From Baffinella frigidus (lineage: Eukaryota > Cryptophyceae > Cryptomonadales > Baffinellaceae): a stretch of DNA of 21,533 bases. Shown piece after piece: positions 1-6,126 of the stretch. The translations under genes and the position numbers were made by a program. Numbering within the stretch: position 1 is the stretch's first letter; each line of letters starts with the position of its first letter. Where the stretch lies: the NCBI GenBank assembly GCA_026770585.1, contig MU646670.1:264774-286306 (forward strand), given 5' to 3'. The notes below the pieces were generated by a model, which saw nothing but the letters and a program-made list of their open reading frames with translations, did no database searches and was not told the DNA's origin.

Positions 1-234
1 CAGGGTTCAGGGTTCAGGGTTCAGGGTTCAGGGTTCAGGGTTCAGGGTTCAGAGGTCAGGGTTCAGGGTTCAGGGTTCAGGGTTCAGGGTTCAGGGTTCT
101 GGGTTCAGGGTGTAGGGTTCAGGGTTCAGGGTTCAGGCTTTCGGGTTCAGGGTTCAGGGTTCTGGGTTCTGGGTTCTGGGTTCTGGGTTCTGGGTTTAGG
201 GTTTAGGGTGTAGGGTTTAGGGTGTAGGGTTCAC
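1..234 (+). repeat. Degenerate telomere-like array, TTCAGGG variant
   Basis: The array is built of 7-bp units, mostly TTCAGGG with TTCTGGG, TTTAGGG and TGTAGGG variants towards the right end. It is a relative of the plant-type telomere repeat TTTAGGG. It stops exactly at the donor side of the exon-like segment at 235-289, so on the minus strand it would be the start of an intron. The window edge cuts it. It is probably interstitial, because no long perfect array is present. Confidence 0.9.
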
Positions 235-289
235 CTCGCGCGCGCGTTCCAGCACGCGTTCGTAGATCCAATCAAACTCGCCGCTCGCC
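235..289 (-). CDS. Candidate internal exon between telomere-like repeats
   Basis: On the minus strand an acceptor (AAGCAG) is followed by one base, then 18 open codons reading ASGEFDWIYERVLERARE, then a good donor (GAG|GTGAAC). Telomere-like repeat lies on both sides. The motif FDWIYERV is reminiscent of the helix 'WLYERL' seen before the catalytic core of some 2OG-Fe(II) oxygenases of the PKHD type, which would agree with the X and Y exons upstream; that family link is inference. The start phase (needs two bases before it) does not fit the phase-0 end of exon Y, so at least one exon between them is missing or lost. Confidence 0.4.
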
Positions 290-300
290 CTGCTTGAGGG

Positions 301-346
301 TCTAGGGTTTAGGGTGTATGGTTCAGGGTTTAGGGTTCAGGGTTAA
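301..346 (+). repeat. Short telomere-like repeat patch
   Basis: About six degenerate units (TTTAGGG, TGTATGG, TTCAGGG) lie immediately on the acceptor side of the exon-like segment at 235-289. On the sense (minus) strand this is C-rich and ends near the acceptor. Confidence 0.8.
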
Positions 347-655
347 ACTGTTAAAAGGGCGGTTTGGGACCACGATGAGGGCTGCTGGGAGGGATGGACG
401 GGCCCGCCTCAGTGGCTGACGTTGGACTCGCACGCGAGCAGCTGCAGCCACAGCTGCAGCTCATGATAGCCTATCATGAGTGTTATTGCCGGGGCCAGGA
501 TCGCTCGCGTAACGGTTACGAGTAGCAATCGCACTGTCACTGTCATCACCCTGCACTGCAGGGCGCACTGCAGGGCTCCCATGTCCGCCCGGCTGTCTTC
601 GTGCCGGCCTGACGAGACACTGTCCTCGCGGCACTGTTCACACCCTCACCCCTGA
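347..655. other. Stretch with no supported gene; partial exon-Y copy
   Basis: No convincing reading frame was found. Around 566-625, on the minus strand, there is a diverged partial copy of exon Y, recognisable by the shared reading HEDSRADMG; it lacks the front half and the donor of the better copies. The segment also has a small CTGCAG-rich patch (about 440-460) and the palindrome-like ATGATAGCCTATCAT near 463-477. Confidence 0.5.
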
Positions 656-817
656 CTAGCTCTGCCTCACTCGGGTTAACCGACGAACTATTCCCAAGTT
701 GACGTGCTGGGGGTGCGCGGTACAAACCCGTCAACTTTAACGCGGGTAAGAGTCCGGACCCACCAAATTGTACAAATTGGTGAGTTCGAAGAATAGACTC
801 ATGAGAGACAGAGCTAG
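656..817. mobile_element. MITE family T, full copy
   Basis: The inverted ends are CTAGCTCTG at the left and CAGAGCTAG at the right, about 160 bp in total, with no coding capacity. Internal landmarks shared by all copies are AAGTTGAC, GCGGTACAAACCCGTCAACTT and CCCACCAAATTGGTGAG-like sequence. The hexamer CTCACC occurs just outside both ends (645-650 and 823-828); on the minus strand it reads GGTGAG, a donor-like word. Other copies or fragments are near 1617, 1838, 1968, 2095, 2385, 3240 and 21125. Confidence 0.75.
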
Positions 818-868
818 GAGTGCTCACCGCACCGCACCCCCAACGTCCGGGCGGTTGATGCGCTTTAC

Positions 869-938
869 TCCCATGTCCGCGCGGCTGTCTTCGTGGAGGC
901 CCGAGGAACACTTGTCGACGAACGTGTCCACGATTTTC
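869..938 (-). CDS. Exon Y, copy 3 (tandem duplicate exon)
   Basis: The minus strand shows acceptor GATCACAG, one base, then 23 codons starting KIVDTFVDKCSSGLHEDSR and ending ADMG, then donor GGA|GTAAAG. It encodes the same 23 residues as the copy at 1125-1194. Joined behind exon X (1740-1825) the phase fits (AG plus G gives Arg), yielding PEECRKIVDTFVDKC. This looks like the opening of a prolyl-4-hydroxylase or related 2OG-Fe(II) oxygenase domain (pattern F-[TS]-x-E-E-C-x-x-[IL]-[IV]); that is a weak family inference. Confidence 0.5.
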
Positions 939-998
939 CTGTGATCAGGGCTGAGGGTTGAGGGTTAACGGTTTACGGTTGAGGGTTGATGGGGTTGG

Positions 999-1068
999 GA
1001 GCAGGTGTGCGCGGCTGTCTTCGTGGAGACCAGAGGAACTCTTCTCGACGAACGTGTCCACGATTTCC
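999..1068 (-). pseudogene. Exon Y, copy 2, diverged
   Basis: The minus strand shows acceptor TACACCAG, then a copy of exon Y reading EIVDTFVEKSSSGLHEDSR and then AHLL. The donor GTAAAG found in copies 1 and 3 is lost. It differs at several coding positions (K to E, D to E, C to S), so it is either a degenerate duplicate or an alternative exon that no longer has its donor. The gap between copies 1 and 2 is only 56 bp of GT...AG telomere-like sequence. Confidence 0.45.
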
Positions 1069-1124
1069 CTGGTGTAGGGTTTATGGTTTAGAGGTTAGGA
1101 GTTTAGGTTTTAGGAGCGCTTTAC

Positions 1125-1194
1125 TCCCATGTCCGCGCGGCTGTCTTCGTGGAGACCCGAGGAACACTTGTCGACGAACGTGTCCACGATTTTC
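1125..1194 (-). CDS. Exon Y, copy 1 (tandem duplicate exon)
   Basis: The minus strand shows acceptor ACCCGCAG at 1197-1195, one base, 23 open codons (KIVDTFVDKCSSGLHEDSR, then ADMG), and donor GGA|GTAAAG at 1124. It is nearly identical at DNA level to copy 3 (869-938), so the duplication is recent. The exon is 70 nt long (1 + 69). It continues exon X in phase. If several copies were spliced in series the frame would break, so the copies should act as alternatives or be dead. Confidence 0.5.
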
Positions 1195-1328
1195 CTGCGG
1201 GTTCGAGGTTAGAGTTTAGGGTTGGGGGTGAGCTATTCCCTCGACACAACCCTACTGCGGCCAGAAACCCTGTCCTACTACCCTACCCTAGGGTAATCAC
1301 CTGACTAACACAGGCACAGCTAGACCAC

Positions 1329-1366
1329 CTGCACGCGAGATATAAACCCCGTGGTCGCTCAGCCCC
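1329..1366 (-). pseudogene. Exon X, partial diverged copy
   Basis: The minus strand reads GLSDHGVYISRA up to a donor GCAG|GTGGTC. It matches GLSEHGVWISRA in the full exon X at 1740-1825, but the front and the TPEEC tail are missing. Confidence 0.4.
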
Positions 1367-1402
1367 GCCGGAGAATGGTTATATTTGCAGCCAACAACCC
1401 CA

Positions 1403-1565
1403 GCACACAGCGGGCTACAAAGGGATTTTTGTCGGGTTCTGGCCACCTTTCCGTTACCTTATCCGTAGGAACCCCCGTATGTCCCTACGGTACTGCCTAC
1501 CGTAGGGTCCTATGGGTGAGTCTCTATGGATTATTCAAAAACTCCCTTTGTAGTCCGCTGTGTGC
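1403..1565. mobile_element. MITE family M1, copy A
   Basis: The element is about 163 bp long with inverted ends GCACACAGCGGGCTACAAAG and, inverted, GCACACAGCGGACTACAAAG (at 1565), no ORF, and a subterminal CCTACGG/CCGTAGG-rich middle. A same-orientation copy is at 9620-9780 and an inverted copy at about 11007-11162. Target-site duplication is not clear. Confidence 0.75.
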
Positions 1566-1585
1566 CAATATTAAAAACACGGGAA

Positions 1586-1759
1586 GCACCTGCACTCCTC
1601 CGGCGTGAAAGAAATCCACCGACTATCCTCAAGTTGACATTCTGGGTCTGCGGTACAAACCCGTCAACCTTCGAGCGGGAAAGCGCCCGGGCCCACCAAA
1701 TCGGTGAGCCCAAATAGACTGAGTTTGAGAGGCACGCACCTGCACTCCTCCGGCGTGAA
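1586..1759. repeat. 24-bp perfect direct repeats flanking a T element
   Basis: Positions 1586-1609 and 1736-1759 are identical. Between them is a 126-bp segment holding a MITE T copy (about 1617-1733). The repeat is the end of exon X plus the first bases of its intron; on the minus strand it contains TGCAG|GTGC. Removing 1739 down to 1590 as an intron (150 nt, GTGCGT...TGCAG) restores one copy of the repeat exactly. This is the arrangement expected when an intron is made by insertion with target duplication. Confidence 0.7.
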
Positions 1760-1825
1760 CGCCGCGCGCGAGATCCACACCCCGTGCTCGCTCAGCCCCT
1801 TGTCCGGCACCGGCTCACCCTCCAC
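1740..1825 (-). CDS. Exon X, best copy; possible start of a 2OG-Fe(II) oxygenase domain
   Basis: The minus strand shows acceptor GACCACAG at 1828-1826, 28 codons, and donor TGCAG|GTGCGT at 1739. The reading starts VEGEPVPDKGLSEHGVWISR and ends AAFTPEEC plus AG. Phase is 0 at the start and 2 at the end; exon Y starts with the needed single base, giving AFTPEECRKIVDTF. The pattern resembles the 'NFLSxEEC...LI' segment that opens prolyl-4-hydroxylase-type 2-oxoglutarate oxygenases. The catalytic HxD...H core is not in the window, so the function is only a suggestion. Confidence 0.5.
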
Positions 1826-1912
1826 CTGTGGTCCGCTCCAAAGTTAACGGATTTGTACCACGGAATCAGAACGTCAACTTATGAATAGTCTGTAAACGTG
1901 GTCGATCGGTAC

Positions 1913-1939
1913 CTTGTCCGGCACCGGCCCCCCCTCCAC
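1913..1939 (-). pseudogene. Exon X, truncated copy
   Basis: The minus strand shows acceptor GGCGCAG, then nine codons VEGGPVPDK, then sequence unrelated to exon X starting GTACCG, which happens to be a usable donor. The remaining 19 codons of exon X are absent. Confidence 0.4.
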
Positions 1940-2029
1940 CTGCGCCCGCGGCTCTTTCTCAGTCTGCTCCAAAGTTGACAGATTTGTACCACGAACCCAG
2001 AATGTCAACTTTTGAATAGTCTGTCAGCC

Positions 2030-2090
2030 CGTGCGAGATCCAGACCCCGTGCTCGCTCAGCCCCTTGTCCGGCACCGGCTCCCCCTCCAC
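2030..2090 (-). pseudogene. Exon X, third copy lacking its tail
   Basis: The minus strand shows acceptor GACCACAG, then VEGEPVPDKGLSEHGVWIS, identical to the full copy, then HGLTD where the full copy has RAAFTPEEC. The donor is missing, so this copy can only be used if spliced differently. Confidence 0.4.
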
Positions 2091-2225
2091 CTGTGGTCCG
2101 CTCCAAAGTTGACGGTTTTGTACCACGAACCCAGATCTTCAACTTGGGGATAGACATCCAACCCGACTGAGGCAGAGCTAGTGCTCCCGCTCCCATCGTC
2201 TCCACGCATGGGGAGGAAACTCCTA

Positions 2226-2324
2226 AGCCCTAAACCCTAAACCCTAAACAATAAACCCCAAACCCTAAACCCTAAACCCTAAATCCTAAACCCAAACTCC
2301 AAACCCTAAACCCTAAACTGTAAC
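2226..2324 (-). repeat. Telomere-like array, CCCTAAA on plus strand
   Basis: About 13 units of CCCTAAA with single-base variants (CCCCAAA, AATCCTAAA). The orientation is opposite to the arrays at 1-234 and 8577-9235. No exon could be supported on the plus strand on either side. Confidence 0.85.
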
Positions 2325-2384
2325 CTGCTTCAGCCATCAGCCGGCATCAACCATCGCGGGAGCCAGTATGTTCAACCTCTGCCT

Positions 2385-2510
2385 CAGCTAATCTGGTCTC
2401 CTCAAAACGAGGCGACCGGAATTTGATTTCCCTGGTTTGCAGTACAAATCCGTCCGTCCACTTTTGGTGCGGAAACGATCCGTCCATCTGACTGAGGCAG
2501 AGCTAGATGT
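2385..2510. mobile_element. MITE family T, diverged inverted copy
   Basis: It ends with TGACTGAGGCAGAGCTAG at about 2490-2507, the T terminus in inverted orientation, and contains the GCAGTACAAATCCGTC landmark. The other end is eroded. Confidence 0.55.
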
Positions 2511-2527
2511 TCAAGCGTCGTGCTCAC

Positions 2528-2566
2528 CCGTGCAACCCCCATCCTGGGCGACGTCCCGCAGCCGCA
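2528..2566 (-). pseudogene. Exon-like unit Z, copy 3
   Basis: The minus strand reads CGTSPRMGVAR up to a donor-like CACGG|GTGAGC. It is one of three related units (others at 3002-3046 and 3103-3146), each followed immediately by a different donor sequence. In this frame several differences among the copies are silent, which hints at coding origin. No acceptor could be fixed and the unit is short. Confidence 0.3.
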
Positions 2567-2820
2567 GTGGCCCATGCTCCCTACCAGGGAGTAATTTCCC
2601 TGACCCTGCCTCTCTCCCTCCATGGGCACCAACGAATCCCCTGACGAGAGGCTAGGAACACGCAAGGCAGTCACGACCGACCGTCTGGCTTCGGCGTCCG
2701 TTCACGAGCCTGCCGGCGGGGCTGTTCCACGGGGAATAATTTCCCTCATCGGGGGAATTATCAATGCAAATCGACCTTTGGGAAAGATCTCGGTAAGCCG
2801 ACTTCAGGGTCCTGGCGGCG

Positions 2821-3006
2821 TGCTTAGAGCGCTGTGCAGAGAAGTTGGCCACGGGAAATAACGAAAAAAATGAGACATTGGAGCCATTTTGTCGACTTTT
2901 GAGAAATTTAGTGCCAAAAATTTCTCAAAAGTAAACAAAATGGCTCCAATTTTCCCATTTTCCAATTCTCCGGTGGCCAACTTCTCGGCACAGCGCTCTA
3001 CCCGTG
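2821..3006. mobile_element. Foldback element with 85-95 bp arms
   Basis: The left arm holds GAGCGCTGTGC, GAAGTTGGCCAC and TTGGAGCCATTTTGT; the right arm has their reverse complements in mirrored order, around a tiny loop near 2915. The arms are AT-rich in the middle, unlike the flanks. It has no ORF. The right end abuts exon-like unit Z copy 2. Confidence 0.75.
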
Positions 3007-3046
3007 CAACTGTCATCCTGGGCGAAGTCCCAAAGCCTCCACCCCC
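3002..3046 (-). pseudogene. Exon-like unit Z, copy 2
   Basis: The minus strand reads GFGTSPRMTVAR ending at CACGG|GTAGAG. It differs from copy 1 at one codon (GGG to ACA) plus silent changes. Confidence 0.3.
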
Positions 3047-3102
3047 CCCCTTGCTCTTCCTACGCTGCTGACACCCACCAGGAAAACAACCCTGTGACTT
3101 AC

Positions 3103-3146
3103 CCGTGCGACCCCCATCCTGGGCGAAGTCCCGAAGCCTCCCGGAG
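3103..3146 (-). pseudogene. Exon-like unit Z, copy 1
   Basis: The minus strand reads GFGTSPRMGVAR followed by CACGG|GTAAGT, a textbook splice donor. It is the copy with the best splice signal, but its 5' boundary cannot be placed. Confidence 0.35.
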
Positions 3147-3239
3147 ATCCCCCCCCCTTCCTCTTTCCCGGACCCCGAAGAAGCGCCCCCTCGACGCGAG
3201 AGCTGCCCAACCCTGCCGGCGATCGGTCGGGGGTGCTCA

Positions 3240-3376
3240 GGGTTTGAGCTCTGCCTCATTCGGGTTGACTGTCAGGATTCTCAAGTTGTCTGGCTGTATT
3301 TGCGTTGCGGTACGAATCCGTCAAGCTTGGGGCGGGAAAGAGCCCGGGCGCACCGAATTGGTGCACCCCAATACAC
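3240..3376. mobile_element. MITE family T copy
   Basis: It begins GAGCTCTGCCTCATTCGGGT and contains the family landmarks GCGGTACGAATCCGTCAAGC and CACCGAATTGGTGCACCCC. The right terminus is lost next to the foldback element that starts at about 3379. Confidence 0.6.
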
Positions 3377-3378
3377 TT

Positions 3379-3553
3379 ACCCGGGGAAATCTATTTTTCT
3401 TTCATTTGATGGCAACGAAAATTACTACACAATTCGTTCTTATTAGTAATAAAACCTTACAGCCAACCAACCCTGAGTCTCTCAGTAATATAAAAGAATC
3501 TGTGTAGTAATTTTGATTGCCATCAAATGAAAGAAAAATAGGTTTCCCCGGAT
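3379..3553. mobile_element. AT-rich foldback element, family F
   Basis: Inverted arms of about 70 bp start CCGGGGAAATCTATTTTTCT at the left and its near-complement at the right, around a loop with CCAACCAACCCTGAGTCTCTCAG. Base composition is far more AT-rich than the flanks, suggesting recent arrival. The core GTGTAGTAATTTTGATTG is shared with the foldback element at 10381-10504. Confidence 0.8.
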
Positions 3554-3555
3554 AA

Positions 3556-3689
3556 AGACCGATACAGAGCTTGGGTTCCGGCGGTTCCGGCAACGCTCTC
3601 GCTAACAACAACACCTGCCCGAATATCAGGGAAAGGCCCGTCGTACCACCAGCCAGCCCTCAGCGGGCGCAAATCCTCTTTTTCGGGTC
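3556..3689 (-). CDS. Possible second exon of the plastid-leader gene
   Basis: The minus strand shows acceptor AAATCCAG at 3692-3690, two bases, then a frame reading PEKEDLRPLRAGWWYDGPFP and on through DIRAGVVVSESVAG before it runs into the foldback element. The phase fits the first exon at 3801-3966 (G plus GA gives Gly). Other acceptors are possible and there is no recognised domain. The donor is unclear, and the element at 3379-3553 may have interrupted the gene. Confidence 0.3.
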
Positions 3690-3800
3690 CTGGATTTGTG
3701 CTGGAGGTCTCCGGAATTCGGCGACGTGTGGAACAAATGAAGGGGTTTGGAACAGGCGGTTTGCTCCCACTCTGAGGGCTGGTGGTTTAGGGTTTCTGAC

Positions 3801-3966
3801 CGAAGAAGATGGAGGTAGCAGGTAGCAGCAGGCGGGTGGCGCTCCCAGGACGGAGAGCTGAGTAGGTTTGGGGGGAGCTGAGGAGGGCGGTGGAGGGGAC
3901 GAAGGCGGCGTGCGCTGAGGCTACAGCCAGGGAGGCGGCGAGGCTGGCCACGAGGGCAGCTGCCAT
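3801..3966 (-). CDS. First exon with signal peptide and transit-like leader
   Basis: Starting at the ATG at 3966 the minus strand encodes MAAALVASLAASLAVASAHA, a short hydrophobic signal-peptide core with an AHA-type cleavage site. It continues AFVPSTALLSSPQTYSALRP, rich in Ser, Thr and Ala and poor in acid residues, then reaches IFF and donor TTCG|GTCAGA. A Phe just after the cleavage site, followed by a Ser/Thr-rich stretch, is the pattern of bipartite plastid-targeting leaders in algae with red secondary plastids. The mature protein is unknown. The frame is open further upstream to 4089, but that start would bury the signal peptide. The telomere-like words right after the donor (AAACCCTAAACC) match the intron style of the large gene. 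Confidence 0.5.
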
Positions 3967-4475
3967 GCGCGACCGAAGTGTTGCCGCGATCAAGCCCTGC
4001 CAAGCTAGAGAAATCAGACAGGCACATTCCTTCAAGCTCGCCGTCTCTCGCTGTTGCTGATTCATTCGCGTGAATGCAATCTTTCCCAACGTCCCTCACG
4101 CTGCTCGAGACGGATCGATGCTGAGAGGGCGCAGCATATGCGTAGTTGCAAACAAACCTTCTGGCGTCGATCCCGCTCATGGTGTTGGGAACTGTAGGAT
4201 CGGCCTTCGGTTTGCAGATCTCAAAATTCCCCCGACTCGCGCGCAGGCGGCGGCACGTGTGGTCGGTTGTCTCCGAGAAACTGACCAAGGGAGGGATGCC
4301 AACCTGGAGAAACAAGGAAGAACTGAAGATGGAGGCCGCAAAATGCCCCACAAAGTTGAGGGAAAGTGACTTTTGCCGATGGAGTTTTGACCAGTATGGC
4401 GCAAAAAGGACGATTTGACCAGTCCCTAAAAGCACCGAAACGCGATCCGAAAGCAAACATGCTTTCCCTGCAGAT
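3967..4475. other. No supported gene
   Basis: Open frames occur on both strands, but none shows a recognisable domain, splice-bounded exon or codon pattern. On the minus strand this would be the 5' flank of the leader exon at 3801-3966 and may hold its promoter. No TATA or other motif could be singled out. Confidence 0.4.
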
Positions 4476-4565
4476 CCCTTCTACGGAACGGCGTGTCGTG
4501 GGGCTATGTTGGGAGCATTTAAAACCTAAAGGACCTAAAGGACCAAAGCACCAAAGCACCCAAGA
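4476..4565. mobile_element. MITE family P, single-end fragment
   Basis: It contains GGCTATGTTGGGAGCATTTA and AAACCTAAAGGACCTAAAGG, the inverted version of the right end of the P element at 4908-5172. Only one end is present. Confidence 0.5.
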
Positions 4566-4750
4566 GGAAATATTCCTGTAATTATAAACCCTTGCCAGTC
4601 CTAAGGTTTCTCCAGGCGCAAATCACGCCAGGCGATGGTCGGGCACAAGAGGGGGAGGGAAGATCCCTCTAGAGATGGCCTGATGGCGCAAGTGGGGGCT
4701 CTGCTCCGCCGAGCAAGAGGGGGCGGGGCGGGGCGGGGCGGAAGCTCGTC

Positions 4751-4831
4751 TTTGAGTGCACCATTGTCTGCGGCAAGGCCTGCTCGAAGTCCAGCGGCCT
4801 GACGGCACACATGCGCACCCATTCCGGCGAG
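4751..4831 (+). CDS. Isolated C2H2 zinc finger, exon or relic
   Basis: The plus strand reads FECTIVCGKACSKSSGLTAH and then MRTHSGE. This is a C2H2 finger with Cys at 4757 and 4769, His at 4808 and 4820, the conserved Leu, and the start of the usual linker (HSGE for HTGEKP). The spacing between the two Cys is three residues instead of two or four, and the usual Phe between Cys and Leu is Cys. After SGE the frame runs to a stop at about 4870 without a second finger. A donor-like TCTG|GTGTGT lies near 4838. GGGGC repeats precede it. Confidence 0.45.
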
Positions 4832-4907
4832 TCTGGTGTGTTAAATAAGAGAATACTGGGGCGGTATGGTTAAGTCTTTTCAATGGGGGCGTGCGTTTGC
4901 GTGCTCA

Positions 4908-5032
4908 GTTCCAGTGCCCGCCTAAGGTGGGAGCTCGAACAAGTTCAAGGACCTGAAGGAGATCCTCTCTAGTGGACTCGTGGATGCCGGGACACGGCTT
5001 CTCTCTTTCTCTCTCTCTCTCCCTCCCTCCCT

Positions 5033-5064
<32 letters not shown>

Positions 5065-5172
5065 GTTTCAACTTCAAGGAGCCTCGCGGAACTGAACGGC
5101 ACGGGGCTGTTGAGCATCCTTTAGGCCCTTTAGGTTCTTCGAGCTCCCAACATAGGCGGACACCGGAACTGG
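4908..5172. mobile_element. MITE family P, full copy with CT tract
   Basis: The inverted ends are AGTTCCAGTGCCCGCCTAAG at the left and its near-complement CATAGGCGGACACCGGAACT at the right, followed inward by GGGAGCTCGAA/TTCGAGCTCCC. A CT-rich microsatellite of about 70 bp lies inside. A right-end-only copy is at 6036-6118. Confidence 0.7.
5000..5064 (+). repeat. CT microsatellite with CCCT interruptions
   Basis: A near-pure (CT)n tract with a central (CCCT)5-like block. It produces long RERE and SLSLS shadow frames that are not genes. Confidence 0.9.
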
Positions 5173-5335
5173 TCCTGTAGAAAGGCCATGCTTTCTTCCG
5201 GATCACATGAAGCCCCCCTGTACAGAGGATCGCGGCAGAAACCGGCTAAAGGGTATTCTCATCGGGCAGAGTGCGCATGACCTGTGCCTAGGTCCTGCTC
5301 AGACACAGCCTCCGTATGTATGCACACATGGTGCG

Positions 5336-5460
5336 CTACAGGGGTACCTCGCTCATAAGAAACCGCCCCCCCCCAGGACCCTACAGTAGGACTATGCCTA
5401 GGGCCCCACAGTGGTCCTAGGGGGGGGTGGCAGTTTCTTATGGGCGAGGTACCCCTGTAG
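5336..5460. mobile_element. MITE family S, full copy
   Basis: Inverted ends of about 38 bp start CTACAGGGGTACCTCGCTCA and end with the complementary GCGAGGTACCCCTGTAG; polyC/polyG blocks lie just inside and the loop contains TGCCTAGGGCC. It is non-coding. A second full copy is at 7921-8048, with fragments at 5608-5720 and through 6127-6590. Confidence 0.8.
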
Positions 5461-5466
5461 TCTGGG

Positions 5467-5560
5467 TTGTCCCTTAAGTGGCCAGTAGGCTCATACGCCC
5501 TACCGTAGGGCCCTAGGACCTGCCCAGGACCTCTTGGCCGTCAAATTTGACTGCCTGGGA
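5467..5560. repeat. Dispersed repeat V, copy 1
   Basis: The unit begins CCCTTAAGTGGCCAGTAGGC and contains CGCCCTACCGTAGGGCCCTA and the near-palindrome CGTCAAATTTGACTG. Further copies are at 6330-6400 and 6428-6530; each lies beside S-element fragments, so V may be the body of a larger composite element. Confidence 0.65.
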
Positions 5561-5607
5561 TAGCCACTCCTACATGTGGCTAGTCCCCAGAATGGACTTT
5601 CGGAGAA

Positions 5608-5720
5608 GTACAGGGCTACCTCGCTCATCAGAAATCGCCCCCCTCCCTAGGACCACCATAGGTTCCTAAACACAGGCCTTCTGTATCGTCCTGAGAGGAG
5701 GCGCTTTCTGATGGTGTTGG
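5608..5720. mobile_element. MITE family S, diverged copy
   Basis: The left end GCTACCTCGCTCATCAGAAA plus a C-rich block is well kept; the right end (GGCGCTTTCTGATG) is eroded. It lies downstream of the exon-like frame at 5760-5919 on the minus strand. Confidence 0.55.
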
Positions 5721-5759
5721 CTGGAATCCGGAGGTTGATGAATCGGAGGTTCGCGCCAC

Positions 5760-5919
5760 CTTGGCCATTGGGTGAAGCTCCACTCTGAGACCCAAGCGAG
5801 ACCAAAGATACCTTCATCAGTCAACTGCACAGGCTCGTCACCTATCCGACCGAGGCTCACACTTCGCCGTCGGGTGAAGGTCCACTCGACCACATCCCCG
5901 CCCCAGTACAAACCATCTC
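5760..5919 (-). CDS. Candidate internal exon, unassigned, Trp-rich
   Basis: The minus strand shows acceptor CTGAAAAG, two bases, 52 open codons and donor CCAAG|GTGGCG. The reading starts DGLYWGGDVVEWTFTRRRSV and later contains GDEPVQLTDEGIFGLAW. It has an internal echo, VVEWTFT versus VSEWSFT, matched by a direct repeat in the DNA (GGGTGAAG-TCCACTC). I do not recognise the family. It lies on the same strand as the large gene, about 1.5 kb beyond its last exon, so it could belong to that gene or to another. Confidence 0.35.
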
Positions 5920-6035
5920 CTTTTCAGTCAACGTTCGCACCAGGCGCTGGTCTTATTCGCACCACGCGCTGGTCCTTAAACCCTAAACCACCCTTAACCT
6001 CAAGCCCCAAACCCCGACGCACGAGCCGTATCGGC

Positions 6036-6118
6036 CCACTGTAGGGCCCTTTAGGTCCTTTAGGTTCTTCGAGCTCCCAACATAGGCGGACACTGGAACT
6101 TATCTGCAGAAAAGCCAT
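6036..6118. mobile_element. MITE family P, right end only
   Basis: It matches the right terminus of the P element at 4908-5172: TTTAGGTTCTTCGAGCTCCC, then CATAGGCGGACACTGGAACT, then AAAGCCATGCTT. Confidence 0.6.
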
Positions 6119-6126
6119 GCTTCCTT

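Larger units (their letters stand above)
1780..2185. repeat. Tandem ~130-bp repeat, three units (exon X plus T-element half)
   Basis: Three units begin near 1780, 1900 and 2030. Each holds the CCCCTTGTCCGGCACCGG segment of exon X followed by a T-element piece (CTCCAAAGTTGACGGATTTG and GTCAACTT). The second unit has lost part of exon X. The repeat shows that exon and MITE were duplicated together. Confidence 0.7.

Noticed and set aside
1-234. A chromosome end at the left edge
   Set aside because: The repeat is degenerate TTCAGGG, internal arrays of the same type occur throughout, and exon-like sequence lies beside it; nothing shows a terminal array.
3626-4456. 276-residue minus-strand open frame
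   Set aside because: It overlaps the leader exon in another frame, is rich in Pro/Ser/Arg with no domain, and crosses good splice sites; probably chance.
4905-5206. RERERE and SLSLSL frames
   Set aside because: These come from the CT microsatellite inside MITE P.
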